From positions 1-29,151 of the forward strand of contig URRZ01000016.1 in assembly GCA_900550385.1 (NCBI GenBank): a stretch of DNA of 29,151 nucleotides. Reading direction: 5' to 3'. This document shows positions 21,476 through 29,086 of the stretch, piece by piece. Position numbers and translations under genes: made by a program. The notes under the pieces are model-generated. The model was not told the DNA's origin. It was given only the letters and a program-made list of their open reading frames with translations, and did not search any database. The DNA is from an uncultured Coriobacteriaceae bacterium. Lineage in GTDB: Bacteria; Actinomycetota; Coriobacteriia; Coriobacteriales; Eggerthellaceae. Each line of letters starts with the position of its first letter. The first letter of the stretch is position 1.

Positions 21476-24262
21476 ATGAAGCAGACGTTCGACGTGACAG
21501 GCATGACCTGCGCGGCATGCTCGGCACGCGTGGAGAAAGCCTCCAACAAGGTGGAAGGCGTGCAGCAGGCGACGGTGAACCTGCTGAAGAACTCGATGGA
21601 AGTCGAATACGACGGCAAACCGGAAACCATCGCCGCCATCTGCGCCGCCGTGCAGAAGGCGGGCTACGGCGCCGCCCCGCGCGTCGACTCCGTCACGGTC
21701 TCCGGCACCGCCGCTCAACCCGCTGCGCCCGGCGCGCCCGCTATCGGTAACGCGCGCCAGACCGCCGCCGCCAAGGAGGCGAAGCAGGTGCGCACGCGCC
21801 TGATCATATCGTTCGTCTTCACCATCCCGCTGTTCTACCTGTCCATGGGCCACATGTTCGGCTGGCCGCTGCCCGCCGTGTTCCTGGGCGATCGGAACGT
21901 GCTAGTGTTCGCGTTCACCCAGTTCCTGTTGCTGCTGCCCGTCATCTTCGTGAACTTCAAGTTCTTCCGCGTGGGCTTCACCACGCTGGCGCACGGCGGC
22001 CCCAACATGGACTCGCTCATCGCGCTGGGCTCCACGGCGTCCACCGTGTACGGCATCGCCGCCATCTACCGCATCGCCGCGGCGCTGGGCGCGGGCGACG
22101 CCTCAACGGCCCATGCGGCTGCGATGGACCTGTACTTCGAATCTGCGGCGATGATCCTCACGCTCATCACGCTGGGGAAGTACTTCGAGGCGCGCGCGAA
22201 AGGCAAAACGACCGACGCCATCTCGAAGCTGATGGACCTCTCTCCCAAAACCGCCGTCCGCCGCCGCGCCGACGGGGCGGAGGAGGAAATCCCCGCAGAT
22301 CAGGTACGCCCCGGCGACATCCTCGTGGTGAAGGCAGGCGAGGGCATCCCCGTAGACGGCACGGTAGTCGAAGGCGCGGGTACCGTGGACGAGTCGGTCA
22401 TCACCGGCGAGAGCGTTCCTGTGGAGAAAGCTCCGGGCGACGCAGTGACCGGCGCCACCATCAACCGCACCGGCTGGTTCGCCATGTGCGCCGAGCGCGT
22501 GGGCGCCGACACCACGCTGGCGGGCATCATCCGTCTGGTGGACGAGGCAACCAGCTCCAAAGCCCCCATCGAGAAGATGGCCGACAAGATCTCGGGCATC
22601 TTCGTGCCGGCAGTCATCGCCATCGCGCTGGTCACGTTCGTCGTGTGGCTGGCCATCGGCGGCACGTTGGCGCAGGCGGCCAACCACGCCATCAGCGTGC
22701 TGGTGATCAGCTGCCCCTGCGCGCTGGGGCTGGCGACGCCCACCGCCATCATGGTGGGCACGGGCCGCGGCGCCACCAGCGGCATTCTGGTGAAATCTGC
22801 CGAGGCGCTTGAGACGGCGTGCGCGGTGAAGACCGTCGTGCTGGACAAGACGGGCACCATCACCGAGGGTCGCCCGCAGGTGACCGATGTGATCGCCACC
22901 GCCGATGACGGCGGCGCGGCCGAAGCCGAAGTTGCCCCCGCCGCCACCCCCGACAGCACTGCTGCTGGCGCTGCCCGCGTGGCTGACAGCGAAGTCTCCC
23001 TGCTGCAACTAGCCTACAGTTTGGAGCGCAAAAGCGAGCACCCGCTGGCGCAGGCCGTAGTCGCGTTCGCGGAGCAGCGCGGCATCCAGGCGGTCGAAGT
23101 CGCAGGGTTCTCCCAAATCCCCGGCGGCGGCCTTGCGGGGACGATCGACGGCGAGGAATGCCTCGCCGGCAACGCACTCCTCATGGAGGAGCGCGGCATC
23201 CCCACCGAGTGGGCGACCCGAAGCGCCGAACACCTCGCCGACGATGGCAAGACCGTGCTGTACTTCGCGCGCGGCGGCAGGCCGGCGGGCGTCATCGCCG
23301 TGGCGGACGTGGTGAAACCCACCAGCGCCGCCGCCATCGCGCAGCTGGGGCGCATGGGGGTGGACACCGTCATGCTCACCGGCGACAACCAGCGCACTGC
23401 CGCCGCCATCCAGCGGCAGGTGGGCGTGGGGCGTGTCATCGCCGGCGTGAAGCCCGACGGAAAGGAGAAGGTCATCCGCGACCTGGCGCAAAGCGGGCGC
23501 GTTGCCATGGTGGGCGACGGCATCAACGACGCCCCGGCGCTCGCACGCGCCGACGTGGGCATCGCCATCGGCGCGGGCACCGACATCGCCATCGACAGCG
23601 CTGACATCGTGCTGATGCACAGTGACCTCGCCGACGTGCCGGCCGCCATCGCCCTGTCGCGCGCCGCCATGCGCAACATCAAGCAGAACCTGTTCTGGGC
23701 GCTGTTCTACAACGCCATCTGCATCCCCGTTGCGGCGGGCGCGCTCTCCGGCATCGGCTTCAACCTGAACCCGATGATCGCGGCGGCGGCGATGTCGCTC
23801 AGCTCGGTGTGCGTGGTCAGCAACGCGCTGCGCCTGCGCACGTGGAAGCCCGACCCGCTCGAGCCCGTGACGGCCGAGCTGTCGGATGGCACTGCCGCCA
23901 CGGAGGGAACCGCTGCGCCCGCACCCGCGCCCGCCGAGCGCGCGGGAGCCGCACCCGCGCCCGCAACGAGCGGATCCAACGCCGGAGCCCCCGGCGAGGA
24001 ACATAGGGAAGGTCCCGAACAATCCGAAAATCCCGAAAGGAAGGAGACCGTCATGGAGAAGACCCTGCATGTGGAGGGCATGATGTGCCAGCACTGCGTC
24101 GCCCGCGTGAAGAAGGCGCTGGAAGCCGTCGAGGGCGTGGAGGAAGCCGTTGTCGATTTGGACGCCAAGACGGCGGTTGCGAAGCTTTCCGCCGACATCG
24201 CCGACGACGTGCTGGTGAAGGCCGTCACCGACCAAGACTACGAAGCGGAGATCGTGGCGTAG
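21476..24262 (+). CDS. copA: Cu(I)-exporting P1B-type ATPase fused to a C-terminal CopZ domain
   Basis: A 928-residue protein. An N-terminal heavy-metal domain has MTCAACS (C12, C15). The transport core has eight helices, the TGES-type loop ITGESVPVEK, the metal-binding SCPCALG (C413, C415), the phosphorylation motif DKTGT with D457, and GDGINDAPAL. A short alanine-rich insert lies in the nucleotide domain. After about residue 800 a proline/alanine-rich linker leads to a second heavy-metal domain with MMCQHC (C871, C874). Typical CopA lacks this C-terminal domain. A ribosome binding site and ATG in frame stand exactly at that domain, so it may also be made alone. It exports cytoplasmic copper under CsoR control. 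Confidence 0.95.
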   Translation: MKQTFDVTGMTCAACSARVEKASNKVEGVQQATVNLLKNSMEVEYDGKPETIAAICAAVQKAGYGAAPRVDSVTVSGTAAQPAAPGAPAIGNARQTAAAKEAKQVRTRLIISFVFTIPLFYLSMGHMFGWPLPAVFLGDRNVLVFAFTQFLLLLPVIFVNFKFFRVGFTTLAHGGPNMDSLIALGSTASTVYGIAAIYRIAAALGAGDASTAHAAAMDLYFESAAMILTLITLGKYFEARAKGKTTDAISKLMDLSPKTAVRRRADGAEEEIPADQVRPGDILVVKAGEGIPVDGTVVEGAGTVDESVITGESVPVEKAPGDAVTGATINRTGWFAMCAERVGADTTLAGIIRLVDEATSSKAPIEKMADKISGIFVPAVIAIALVTFVVWLAIGGTLAQAANHAISVLVISCPCALGLATPTAIMVGTGRGATSGILVKSAEALETACAVKTVVLDKTGTITEGRPQVTDVIATADDGGAAEAEVAPAATPDSTAAGAARVADSEVSLLQLAYSLERKSEHPLAQAVVAFAEQRGIQAVEVAGFSQIPGGGLAGTIDGEECLAGNALLMEERGIPTEWATRSAEHLADDGKTVLYFARGGRPAGVIAVADVVKPTSAAAIAQLGRMGVDTVMLTGDNQRTAAAIQRQVGVGRVIAGVKPDGKEKVIRDLAQSGRVAMVGDGINDAPALARADVGIAIGAGTDIAIDSADIVLMHSDLADVPAAIALSRAAMRNIKQNLFWALFYNAICIPVAAGALSGIGFNLNPMIAAAAMSLSSVCVVSNALRLRTWKPDPLEPVTAELSDGTAATEGTAAPAPAPAERAGAAPAPATSGSNAGAPGEEHREGPEQSENPERKETVMEKTLHVEGMMCQHCVARVKKALEAVEGVEEAVVDLDAKTAVAKLSADIADDVLVKAVTDQDYEAEIVA
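24053..24262 (+). CDS. copZ: Possible nested CopZ copper chaperone (internal start in copA)
   Basis: ATG 24053 is codon 860 of copA, in the same frame. GGAAGGAGA stands 6-7 bases upstream, as good as any ribosome binding site in the window. From it a 69-residue protein would be made, MEKTLHVEGMMCQHCVARV onward, the size and fold of a free CopZ chaperone with the CxxC copper site. The linker before it would be the former spacer between two genes. Whether the short form is made is inference. Confidence 0.6.
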   Translation: MEKTLHVEGMMCQHCVARVKKALEAVEGVEEAVVDLDAKTAVAKLSADIADDVLVKAVTDQDYEAEIVA

Positions 24263-24328
24263 GAGCCGATCTATCGGCGAACCCTGTGTCGGCCCCTGTC
24301 CTTCGGCAAACCTTCGATTTCGTCACGG

Positions 24329-24358
24329 TGCCGTCTCGCCGATATCGACGAGACGGCA
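24329..24358 (+). terminator. Hairpin terminator after copA
   Basis: TGCCGTCTCG and CGAGACGGCA form a 10-bp perfect stem with a 10-base loop, 66 bases past the stop. Only TT follows, so it is a weak intrinsic terminator. Confidence 0.5.
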
Positions 24359-24400
24359 TTCACGTATCTTCAGATTGACAGAGCCAGATACGGAAGGACA

Positions 24401-24441
24401 TATATGGACAACGTCATATATGTCCATATATGTCCATATAT
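24401..24441. repeat. 41-bp direct repeat, left copy
   Basis: Identical over 41 bp to 25952-25992. Internally it holds TATATGGACA (24401-24410) inverted with respect to two tandem TGTCCATATA units (24421-24440). Its last base is the first base of the neighbouring gene's stop triplet (minus strand). Confidence 0.95.
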
Positions 24442-25823
24442 CAGACTGGATTCGCGGGGACGTACTTGCGTGCTCGGGTATTGCCGACAGGACGTAAGGC
24501 GCCGCTCGCTACCAGTTTCGAGAGCTCTCGTTGCGCGGCTTTGTGGGGAATCTTCAGGTCTTCTCGTACATCGACCGTTGTGACGAACCCCTTCTCGTTA
24601 ATGAGCCGGGCAACCAAATCGGAGAGGGCGGGATCGATTTGAGCCTCGCGATTCTCTCTTGTCAGGAAAACGCGCGCTCGGAACACATTCCCCTCGATGA
24701 GAATGGGGTCTTTCCCCGAATAAAGACGTGCATATTTCAAAAGATTTTTCGAGCCGGAACCTAATTCTTCCGCTCTCCCTGTGTTGTTGAAGAAATTGGC
24801 GATAAGGGGATTTTTGGGCATGGGGTTGAAAGAGGTCAGGTCGAGGGGTCCGTCATACAAAGCTTTGCTGCCGTTTTCGGTGACGATCTCTTCCTGCGTT
24901 ATGGTCACCCTTGCAGGAAAAGAAGAAGAATACTCGCGATGGATGAGAGTATTGGAAATCAATTCTCTTATGATGATGTCGCGTGGGCTTATCGCCTGAC
25001 CGTCTTCGAGATAGAACATATCGTTTATATGCTTCGCGCAGAAGTCTCGTAAAAGGCGATAGGCGCGCAGCAGGTTGCACTTGACGATGTCTCTGTCATC
25101 GTAGCGATCGGCGTTTGAGGCGCGGAACACTGCATCAGTTTTATACGCGGGCAGGATGGATGCGATTACCTCCTCCCTGCCCAAGAGGAGAACCGCAGCC
25201 AAATTGAATCCCTCCTCGCCAGTGGCGTAGTTTTTCGAATACAAGCTGGCGCTTTTGAGGAGCTCTTCGTTGTTCATGTGCGTCCATGGATGGTTCGGCC
25301 TCTTTATTGACGCCTGGGCGCGAACGTCATCCAGCAAGTCCAACTCAAGGTCTGACGAATCGATGTAGGGGAAGATTCTCTGTTCGGTGTAGGTTGTCTG
25401 TTTGCGCAAGTAGAGCGAGCTTATTTGCGCATCGAGTTTAAGGGCGATGTCGGCATCCGCCAAGCGGTCATAGATCACGTTTTTAAATGAATGGACAAAA
25501 GCATCTGCTGGAGTCCAAATCCTGATCACACGCTTTCCCTTGTAGTCAAAGGCATCAAACTCGACCACAGCGGAAGGGGAGAAAACCTTTGGGTTGTTGA
25601 TGACGGAAGCTATATTGCGCTGTATGTCCAGGGTTGCCGCCTCGGATATCCCGCTGACATTGCCGTTGTTTTCAACCCCTAGAAAAATCTGCCCTCCAGT
25701 ATGGTTAGCGAATGAGCAGATGGTTTCGAACGTATCTGGACTCGCTTGCCCACCGCATCGTTTGAATTCAATCGATGTTCCCTCGCCTGATTTGAGGATC
25801 TTTTCGAATTCTCGTATGTCCAT
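24441..25823 (-). CDS. AlbA_2 (Schlafen-type) DNA-binding protein with RecG-like ATPase fold
   Basis: A 460-residue protein. The first 120 residues form an AlbA_2 domain: EFEKILKSGEGTSIEFKR, CSFANHTGGQIFLGVENNG and VIRIWTP. The middle (around residues 265-370) resembles the GHKL-like region of RecG-related proteins, with REYSSSFPARVTI and GRAEELGSGSKNLLK. A C-terminal winged helix (KGFVTTVDVREDLKIPHKAA) ends it. Such proteins are annotated as putative transcriptional regulators or ATP-binding proteins, and some AlbA_2 proteins occur in defence loci. The gene is clearly more AT-rich than copA and rarD on either side and lies precisely between two 41-bp repeats, so it looks acquired. A copy of TATGTCCATAT, the repeat core, covers its start codon (25815-25825). 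Confidence 0.85.
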   Translation of the reverse strand: MDIREFEKILKSGEGTSIEFKRCGGQASPDTFETICSFANHTGGQIFLGVENNGNVSGISEAATLDIQRNIASVINNPKVFSPSAVVEFDAFDYKGKRVIRIWTPADAFVHSFKNVIYDRLADADIALKLDAQISSLYLRKQTTYTEQRIFPYIDSSDLELDLLDDVRAQASIKRPNHPWTHMNNEELLKSASLYSKNYATGEEGFNLAAVLLLGREEVIASILPAYKTDAVFRASNADRYDDRDIVKCNLLRAYRLLRDFCAKHINDMFYLEDGQAISPRDIIIRELISNTLIHREYSSSFPARVTITQEEIVTENGSKALYDGPLDLTSFNPMPKNPLIANFFNNTGRAEELGSGSKNLLKYARLYSGKDPILIEGNVFRARVFLTRENREAQIDPALSDLVARLINEKGFVTTVDVREDLKIPHKAAQRELSKLVASGALRPVGNTRARKYVPANPV

Positions 25824-26140
25824 ATCGCCCCAAGCCTCTCTTTATCGATTCGGATAAGCGGGTAAAGCGACGGAGCCTAATGCTGCGACGTTGCTGGTGC
25901 GCGGTAGCGCCTCGATTCGCAGAGGAGAAGTCTCTAATGCCTGGTTTTCATTATATGGACAACGTCATATATGTCCATATATGTCCATATATAAGCCGCC
26001 TGCTTCACTGGAAGGGAGGGCGCGAAAAGGGTAGTATTTTCAGCTGCGCAAAATGCCGCCGGGTTCGCGATCGTCTCCACGAAACGCATCGGCGGCGATC
26101 GGAGGGGAGAGCGCGCGGCGCGCGAGGAGAAGGTGGGGGA
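25824..26140. other. Intergenic region between the AlbA_2 gene and rarD
   Basis: It holds the right 41-bp repeat (25952-25992). No RNA gene, clear promoter or small gene was seen. The open frame running upstream of rarD crosses the repeat and is not believed to be coding. Confidence 0.6.
25952..25992. repeat. 41-bp direct repeat, right copy
   Basis: Perfect copy of 24401-24441, same orientation. Flanks differ on both sides, so the identity stops sharply. It is 129 bp upstream of the AlbA_2 gene start. Confidence 0.95.
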
Positions 26141-27106
26141 ATGCAGGTAAAAATAGACGAGTCTAGCCTTCCCGTTTCCGCCGTTCCCGCGCAGACCGAC
26201 CGCACGGGCTTCCTGCAGGGGCTGTTCTGCTACCTGATATGGGGCTTCATGTCGCTGTACTGGAACCTGCTGTCGGCGGTTCCGGCGCTGGAAGTCCTCA
26301 GCTGGCGCATGGCGTGGTCGGCGGTGTTCGTCATCCTGCTGTGCGTGGCGGTCAAGCGCACGCGCTTCCTCTACCTGCTGAAGGATCCCCGCGCGGTGCG
26401 CACGTTCGTCGCATCGGGACTCATCATCACGGTGAACTGGGGCGTCTACGTGTGGGCGGCCAGCACCGGGCACGTGCTGGAGACCAGCGTGGGCTACTAC
26501 CTGTGCCCGCTGTGCAACATCGCGCTAGGCATGCTGGTGTTCCGCGAGCGCCTGACGCCCATGCAGCTTGTCGCCACCGCGCTCGCCGGCGTCGGCGTGG
26601 TGTTCTTCCTGGTGGTCAACGGCGGTGACATTTGGATCGTGCTGGCGCTGGCCGTCTCGTTCAGCGCGTACGGCGCGGTGAAGAAGCGCGGCTATCCCGC
26701 GCTGCCCGGTATGGCGTTCGAGTCGCTGCTCACCGGCGTGCTGGGCTGCGTGATGATAGCCGCCGCGGCCGTGTTCCCCTGGGTGTGGCAGCTGACGCCC
26801 GCCGTCCCCAACGCCATCGCGGTGCACGATCCCACGCTGCTCATCGTGCTGCTCGTGGGCAGCGGTGTGGCAACCGCCGTTCCCCTGCTGCTGTATTCGG
26901 CGGCGGCGAACCGCATCAGCATGACGATGATCGGCTTCCTGCAATACGTCAGCCCCACCATGTCGCTGGTGCTGGCTGTGGCGTTCTTCGGCGAGGAGTT
27001 CACGCTGGCGCACGGCGTGTGCCTGGGACTCATCTGGATCGGCATCGTCGCCATCGCCATCGAGACCGCCGTCCGCGTCCGCCGAGCAAGCGGCCAAGCG
27101 CAGTAG
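26141..27106 (+). CDS. rarD: EamA-family transporter, RarD-like
   Basis: A 321-residue inner-membrane protein with about ten hydrophobic helices in two EamA halves. The beginning GLFCYLIWGFMSLYWNLL and VSWRM-like LEVLSWRMAWS, then NWGVYVWAASTGHVLETSVGYY, are typical of RarD (chloramphenicol-sensitive protein family). The substrate is unknown; the historical link to chloramphenicol is not proof of function. ATG 26141 is chosen because GGTGGGGG lies just before it and similarity begins there. It lies 149 bases before pyrE on the same strand. Confidence 0.9.
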   Translation: MQVKIDESSLPVSAVPAQTDRTGFLQGLFCYLIWGFMSLYWNLLSAVPALEVLSWRMAWSAVFVILLCVAVKRTRFLYLLKDPRAVRTFVASGLIITVNWGVYVWAASTGHVLETSVGYYLCPLCNIALGMLVFRERLTPMQLVATALAGVGVVFFLVVNGGDIWIVLALAVSFSAYGAVKKRGYPALPGMAFESLLTGVLGCVMIAAAAVFPWVWQLTPAVPNAIAVHDPTLLIVLLVGSGVATAVPLLLYSAAANRISMTMIGFLQYVSPTMSLVLAVAFFGEEFTLAHGVCLGLIWIGIVAIAIETAVRVRRASGQAQ

Positions 27107-27209
27107 GGGAGCGCGACCCCTTCTGGCAAAGGGAAGCGTTCGCTCCCGCGCCGCTGTATGCGCGCGAAACGAGCAAAGATGCTCGGCATTCGCCCGCTCC
27201 CCTGCGTGC

Positions 27210-27218
27210 TGGTATCAT
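27210..27218 (+). promoter_or_regulatory. Possible extended -10 promoter of pyrE
   Basis: TGGTATCAT fits TG-N-TATCAT, ending 37 bases before the pyrE ATG. No good -35 is visible. Confidence 0.4.
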
Positions 27219-27255
27219 GAAACGGTACGGTAAAAACTCGCGGCAGGAGGCCCCC

Positions 27256-27939
27256 ATGGAGCAGTACAAGCAGGAGTTCATCGAGTTCATGGTCGAAAGC
27301 GACGTGCTGAAGTTCGGCGAGTTCACGCTGAAAAGCGGCCGCAAATCCCCGTTCTTCATGAACGCTGGCGCCTACGTGACCGGCCAGCAGCTCAAGCGCC
27401 TGGGCGAGTACTACGCCCGCGCCATCCACGACAACTTCGGGCTGGACTTCGACGTGGTGTTCGGGCCCGCCTACAAGGGCATCCCGCTGGCGGTGGTTAC
27501 GGCCATCGCGCTGCACGAGCTGTACGGCAAAGAGGTGCGCTACTGCTCCAACCGCAAGGAAGTGAAGGACCACGGTGCCGACGCGGGCAACCTGCTGGGC
27601 AGCGAGCTGCACGACGGCGACCGCGTGGTGATGGTCGAGGACGTCACCACGTCCGGCAAGTCCATCGACGAGACGTACCCCATCCTCATGGGCGCCGCCA
27701 AGGTGGACGTGAAGGGTCTCATCGTGTCGCTCAACCGTATGGAAGTGGGCAAGGGCGGCGTGAAGACGGCGCAGAAGGAAGTGCAAGAGAAGTACGGCTT
27801 CCCCGTTGCTTCCATCGTCAGCATGGTCGAGGTCACCGAGTACCTGCACAACCGCGAGGTGCAGGGGCTCGTCGTCATCGACGATGCGGTGAAGGCCGCG
27901 CTGGACGCCTACTACCAGCAGTACGGCGCGAAGGAGTAG
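27256..27939 (+). CDS. pyrE: Orotate phosphoribosyltransferase
   Basis: A 227-residue enzyme that joins orotate to PRPP to give OMP in pyrimidine synthesis. The PRPP-binding loop VEDVTTSGKS is at residues 127-136. FGEFTLKSGRKSPFFMNAG near the N-terminus and FGPAYKGIPLAV are the other OPRT signatures. AGGAGG stands 6 bases before ATG 27256. The frame is open much further upstream because of high GC, but the family begins here. No other pyr gene is adjacent. Confidence 0.95.
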   Translation: MEQYKQEFIEFMVESDVLKFGEFTLKSGRKSPFFMNAGAYVTGQQLKRLGEYYARAIHDNFGLDFDVVFGPAYKGIPLAVVTAIALHELYGKEVRYCSNRKEVKDHGADAGNLLGSELHDGDRVVMVEDVTTSGKSIDETYPILMGAAKVDVKGLIVSLNRMEVGKGGVKTAQKEVQEKYGFPVASIVSMVEVTEYLHNREVQGLVVIDDAVKAALDAYYQQYGAKE

Positions 27940-27976
27940 GCTCGCCGATCGACGGCGATGTCCAAACGTCGCTCGG

Positions 27977-28018
27977 AGGCGGCGCGTCTTGCGGCTGGGA
28001 TCCCGCGCTGCGCCGCCT
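27977..28018. terminator. Inverted repeat between pyrE and the PIN toxin gene
   Basis: AGGCGGCGC (27977-27985) pairs with GCGCCGCCT (28010-28018) across a 24-base GC-rich loop. The two flanking genes converge here. No T-run is present, so a terminator role is uncertain. Confidence 0.35.
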
Positions 28019-28481
28019 AGATGCTCACGATGCCGTAGTCGAGCCCATGTTCCTCCTTCATGATGTCGAAGAACTCATCGCAGCTGACTGCCGGGACAAG
28101 CGGGCTCTCGAAATCGCCTCCGTTTCTCGTGATGATGTAGCTCGCCCCCAGCCGCAGCGCGATCTCGAACAGCAGCGCGTCCTCGGGATCGCGCCACGAC
28201 GACGTCAGCATCAAATCGACCTCCCGATCGCTTGCGGGGAACACCTCGACGAACTTCCTCACCCCGCGAAGCCGCTCTAGCGTCGAGGGGATCAGGGACG
28301 GCTTCCCCCCGTCCGAGAGGATGTAGATCAGGTCGGTGAACTGCGATGCCGACGCCCACAGCTCGAACTCCCCGGCATAGCCCGCCACCATCAGGAGGCG
28401 GACTTTCTCGTAGAAGGGATCCCGCCTGTTCAGATAGTCGACGAAGATGTTCGTGTCGACCAGCAGCTTCATCTTGGTCAT
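28017..28481 (-). CDS. PIN-domain toxin (VapC-like), second pair
   Basis: A 154-residue PIN protein. KLLVDTNIFVDYL carries the first catalytic aspartate (D9). DPEDALLFEIALRLGASYI and ITRNGGDF carry the later acidic residues. The ATG directly abuts the antitoxin stop (TAG then ATG), with a second in-frame ATG three codons on. Likely a Mg-dependent ribonuclease held inactive by the upstream protein. Confidence 0.88.
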   Translation of the reverse strand: MTKMKLLVDTNIFVDYLNRRDPFYEKVRLLMVAGYAGEFELWASASQFTDLIYILSDGGKPSLIPSTLERLRGVRKFVEVFPASDREVDLMLTSSWRDPEDALLFEIALRLGASYIITRNGGDFESPLVPAVSCDEFFDIMKEEHGLDYGIVSI

Positions 28482-28775
28482 CTACAGCAGCCCCCTTGCC
28501 CGCAAGCGATCGGCTCGGATCTGGGCATCGGACATCCCGTCGAAGCGCGACTCGCGTTTTTCCGAAAGGGAATCGACGAAGCGGGCGGCAAGTTCCCAGT
28601 CGCGTTGCGAGGCGCCCGCATCGCCCGTGAGGAAATCGACCGAGTCGTCTTCGATGATGCGGTCGTACAGAAGGTTGATCGCCTTCGACGCGGTGAGGTT
28701 GCTTCGCTGCAGCACCTTGCCGCCCCGCTTCTTCTTGCCTTCGCTCATGCGCCCGGTGACCATCGCCGTCTCCAT
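28482..28775 (-). CDS. Antitoxin of the second PIN pair
   Basis: A 97-residue basic-to-acidic protein. KVLQRSNLTASKAINLLYDR resembles the ribbon-helix-helix part of RelB/DinJ-type antitoxins, and the C-terminal half is a charged helix. ATG 28775 has AAGGGGGGAG just upstream; the later ATG at 28748 (MSEGKKKR) is an alternative. The frame is open to 28946, but the extra region is proline/glycine-rich and contains a 17-base direct repeat and is not believed to be coding. It is coupled to the toxin with zero spacing. Confidence 0.75.
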   Translation of the reverse strand: METAMVTGRMSEGKKKRGGKVLQRSNLTASKAINLLYDRIIEDDSVDFLTGDAGASQRDWELAARFVDSLSEKRESRFDGMSDAQIRADRLRARGLL

Positions 28776-29077
28776 GTCTCCCCCCTTCCGTCGCCAGCAT
28801 GCCGCTCCCATGCGAAGCTCCCAACGCACGGGAGCCCAAGCAGATCGTGTGATGGCGGCCGCCGCGCCCATGCGAAGGTTCAGCCATGGAGGCGCTGCAC
28901 CGCCACTAAGGCGATTGTATACGTACAACACGAAAAGTACAACCATAATCGATCATGAAACGAGGCTCGAATCCGGCTGGGAAAATGTGCCGGATCGGGC
29001 CCCTAGTTCTTTTTGAGAGCGCATTCATGCCATTTCTGGCGCAATACCCCCCTCTTGAACTATAATTAACCGGATTT
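28776..29077. other. Leader and intergenic region right of the antitoxin gene
   Basis: From 28776 to 28910 lies a probable long leader with a 16-of-17 direct repeat (28801-28817 and 28861-28877, exactly 60 bp apart). The operon promoter follows. A short stem TCCGGC/GCCGGA (28972-28994) is seen. No further gene is evident. Confidence 0.5.
28914..28942 (-). promoter_or_regulatory. Promoter and repeat operator of the second antitoxin/PIN operon
   Basis: On the minus strand TTGTAC (28942-28937), 17-bp spacer and TACAAT (28919-28914). TTGTA-TACG-TACAA (28915-28928) is an inverted repeat over the -10, and a third GTACAA copy is the -35. This fits autorepression by the antitoxin. Confidence 0.5.
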
Positions 29078-29086
29078 GACAGTCAA
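29059..29086 (-). promoter_or_regulatory. Possible outward promoter formed by the IS end
   Basis: Minus strand TTGACT (29086-29081, inside the inverted repeat), 16-bp spacer, TATAGT (29064-29059). Transcription would run into the antitoxin/PIN operon. Confidence 0.4.

Noticed and set aside
22103..23008. Long open frames antisense to copA.
   Set aside because: Caused by GC-rich third positions; no start signals or domains.
25880..26140. An N-terminal extension of the RarD-like protein.
   Set aside because: It would translate the 41-bp repeat, has no family similarity, and a ribosome binding site stands at ATG 26141.
26632..27255. Upstream extension of the pyrE frame.
   Set aside because: It overlaps rarD in another frame and PyrE family similarity begins at ATG 27256 with its own AGGAGG.
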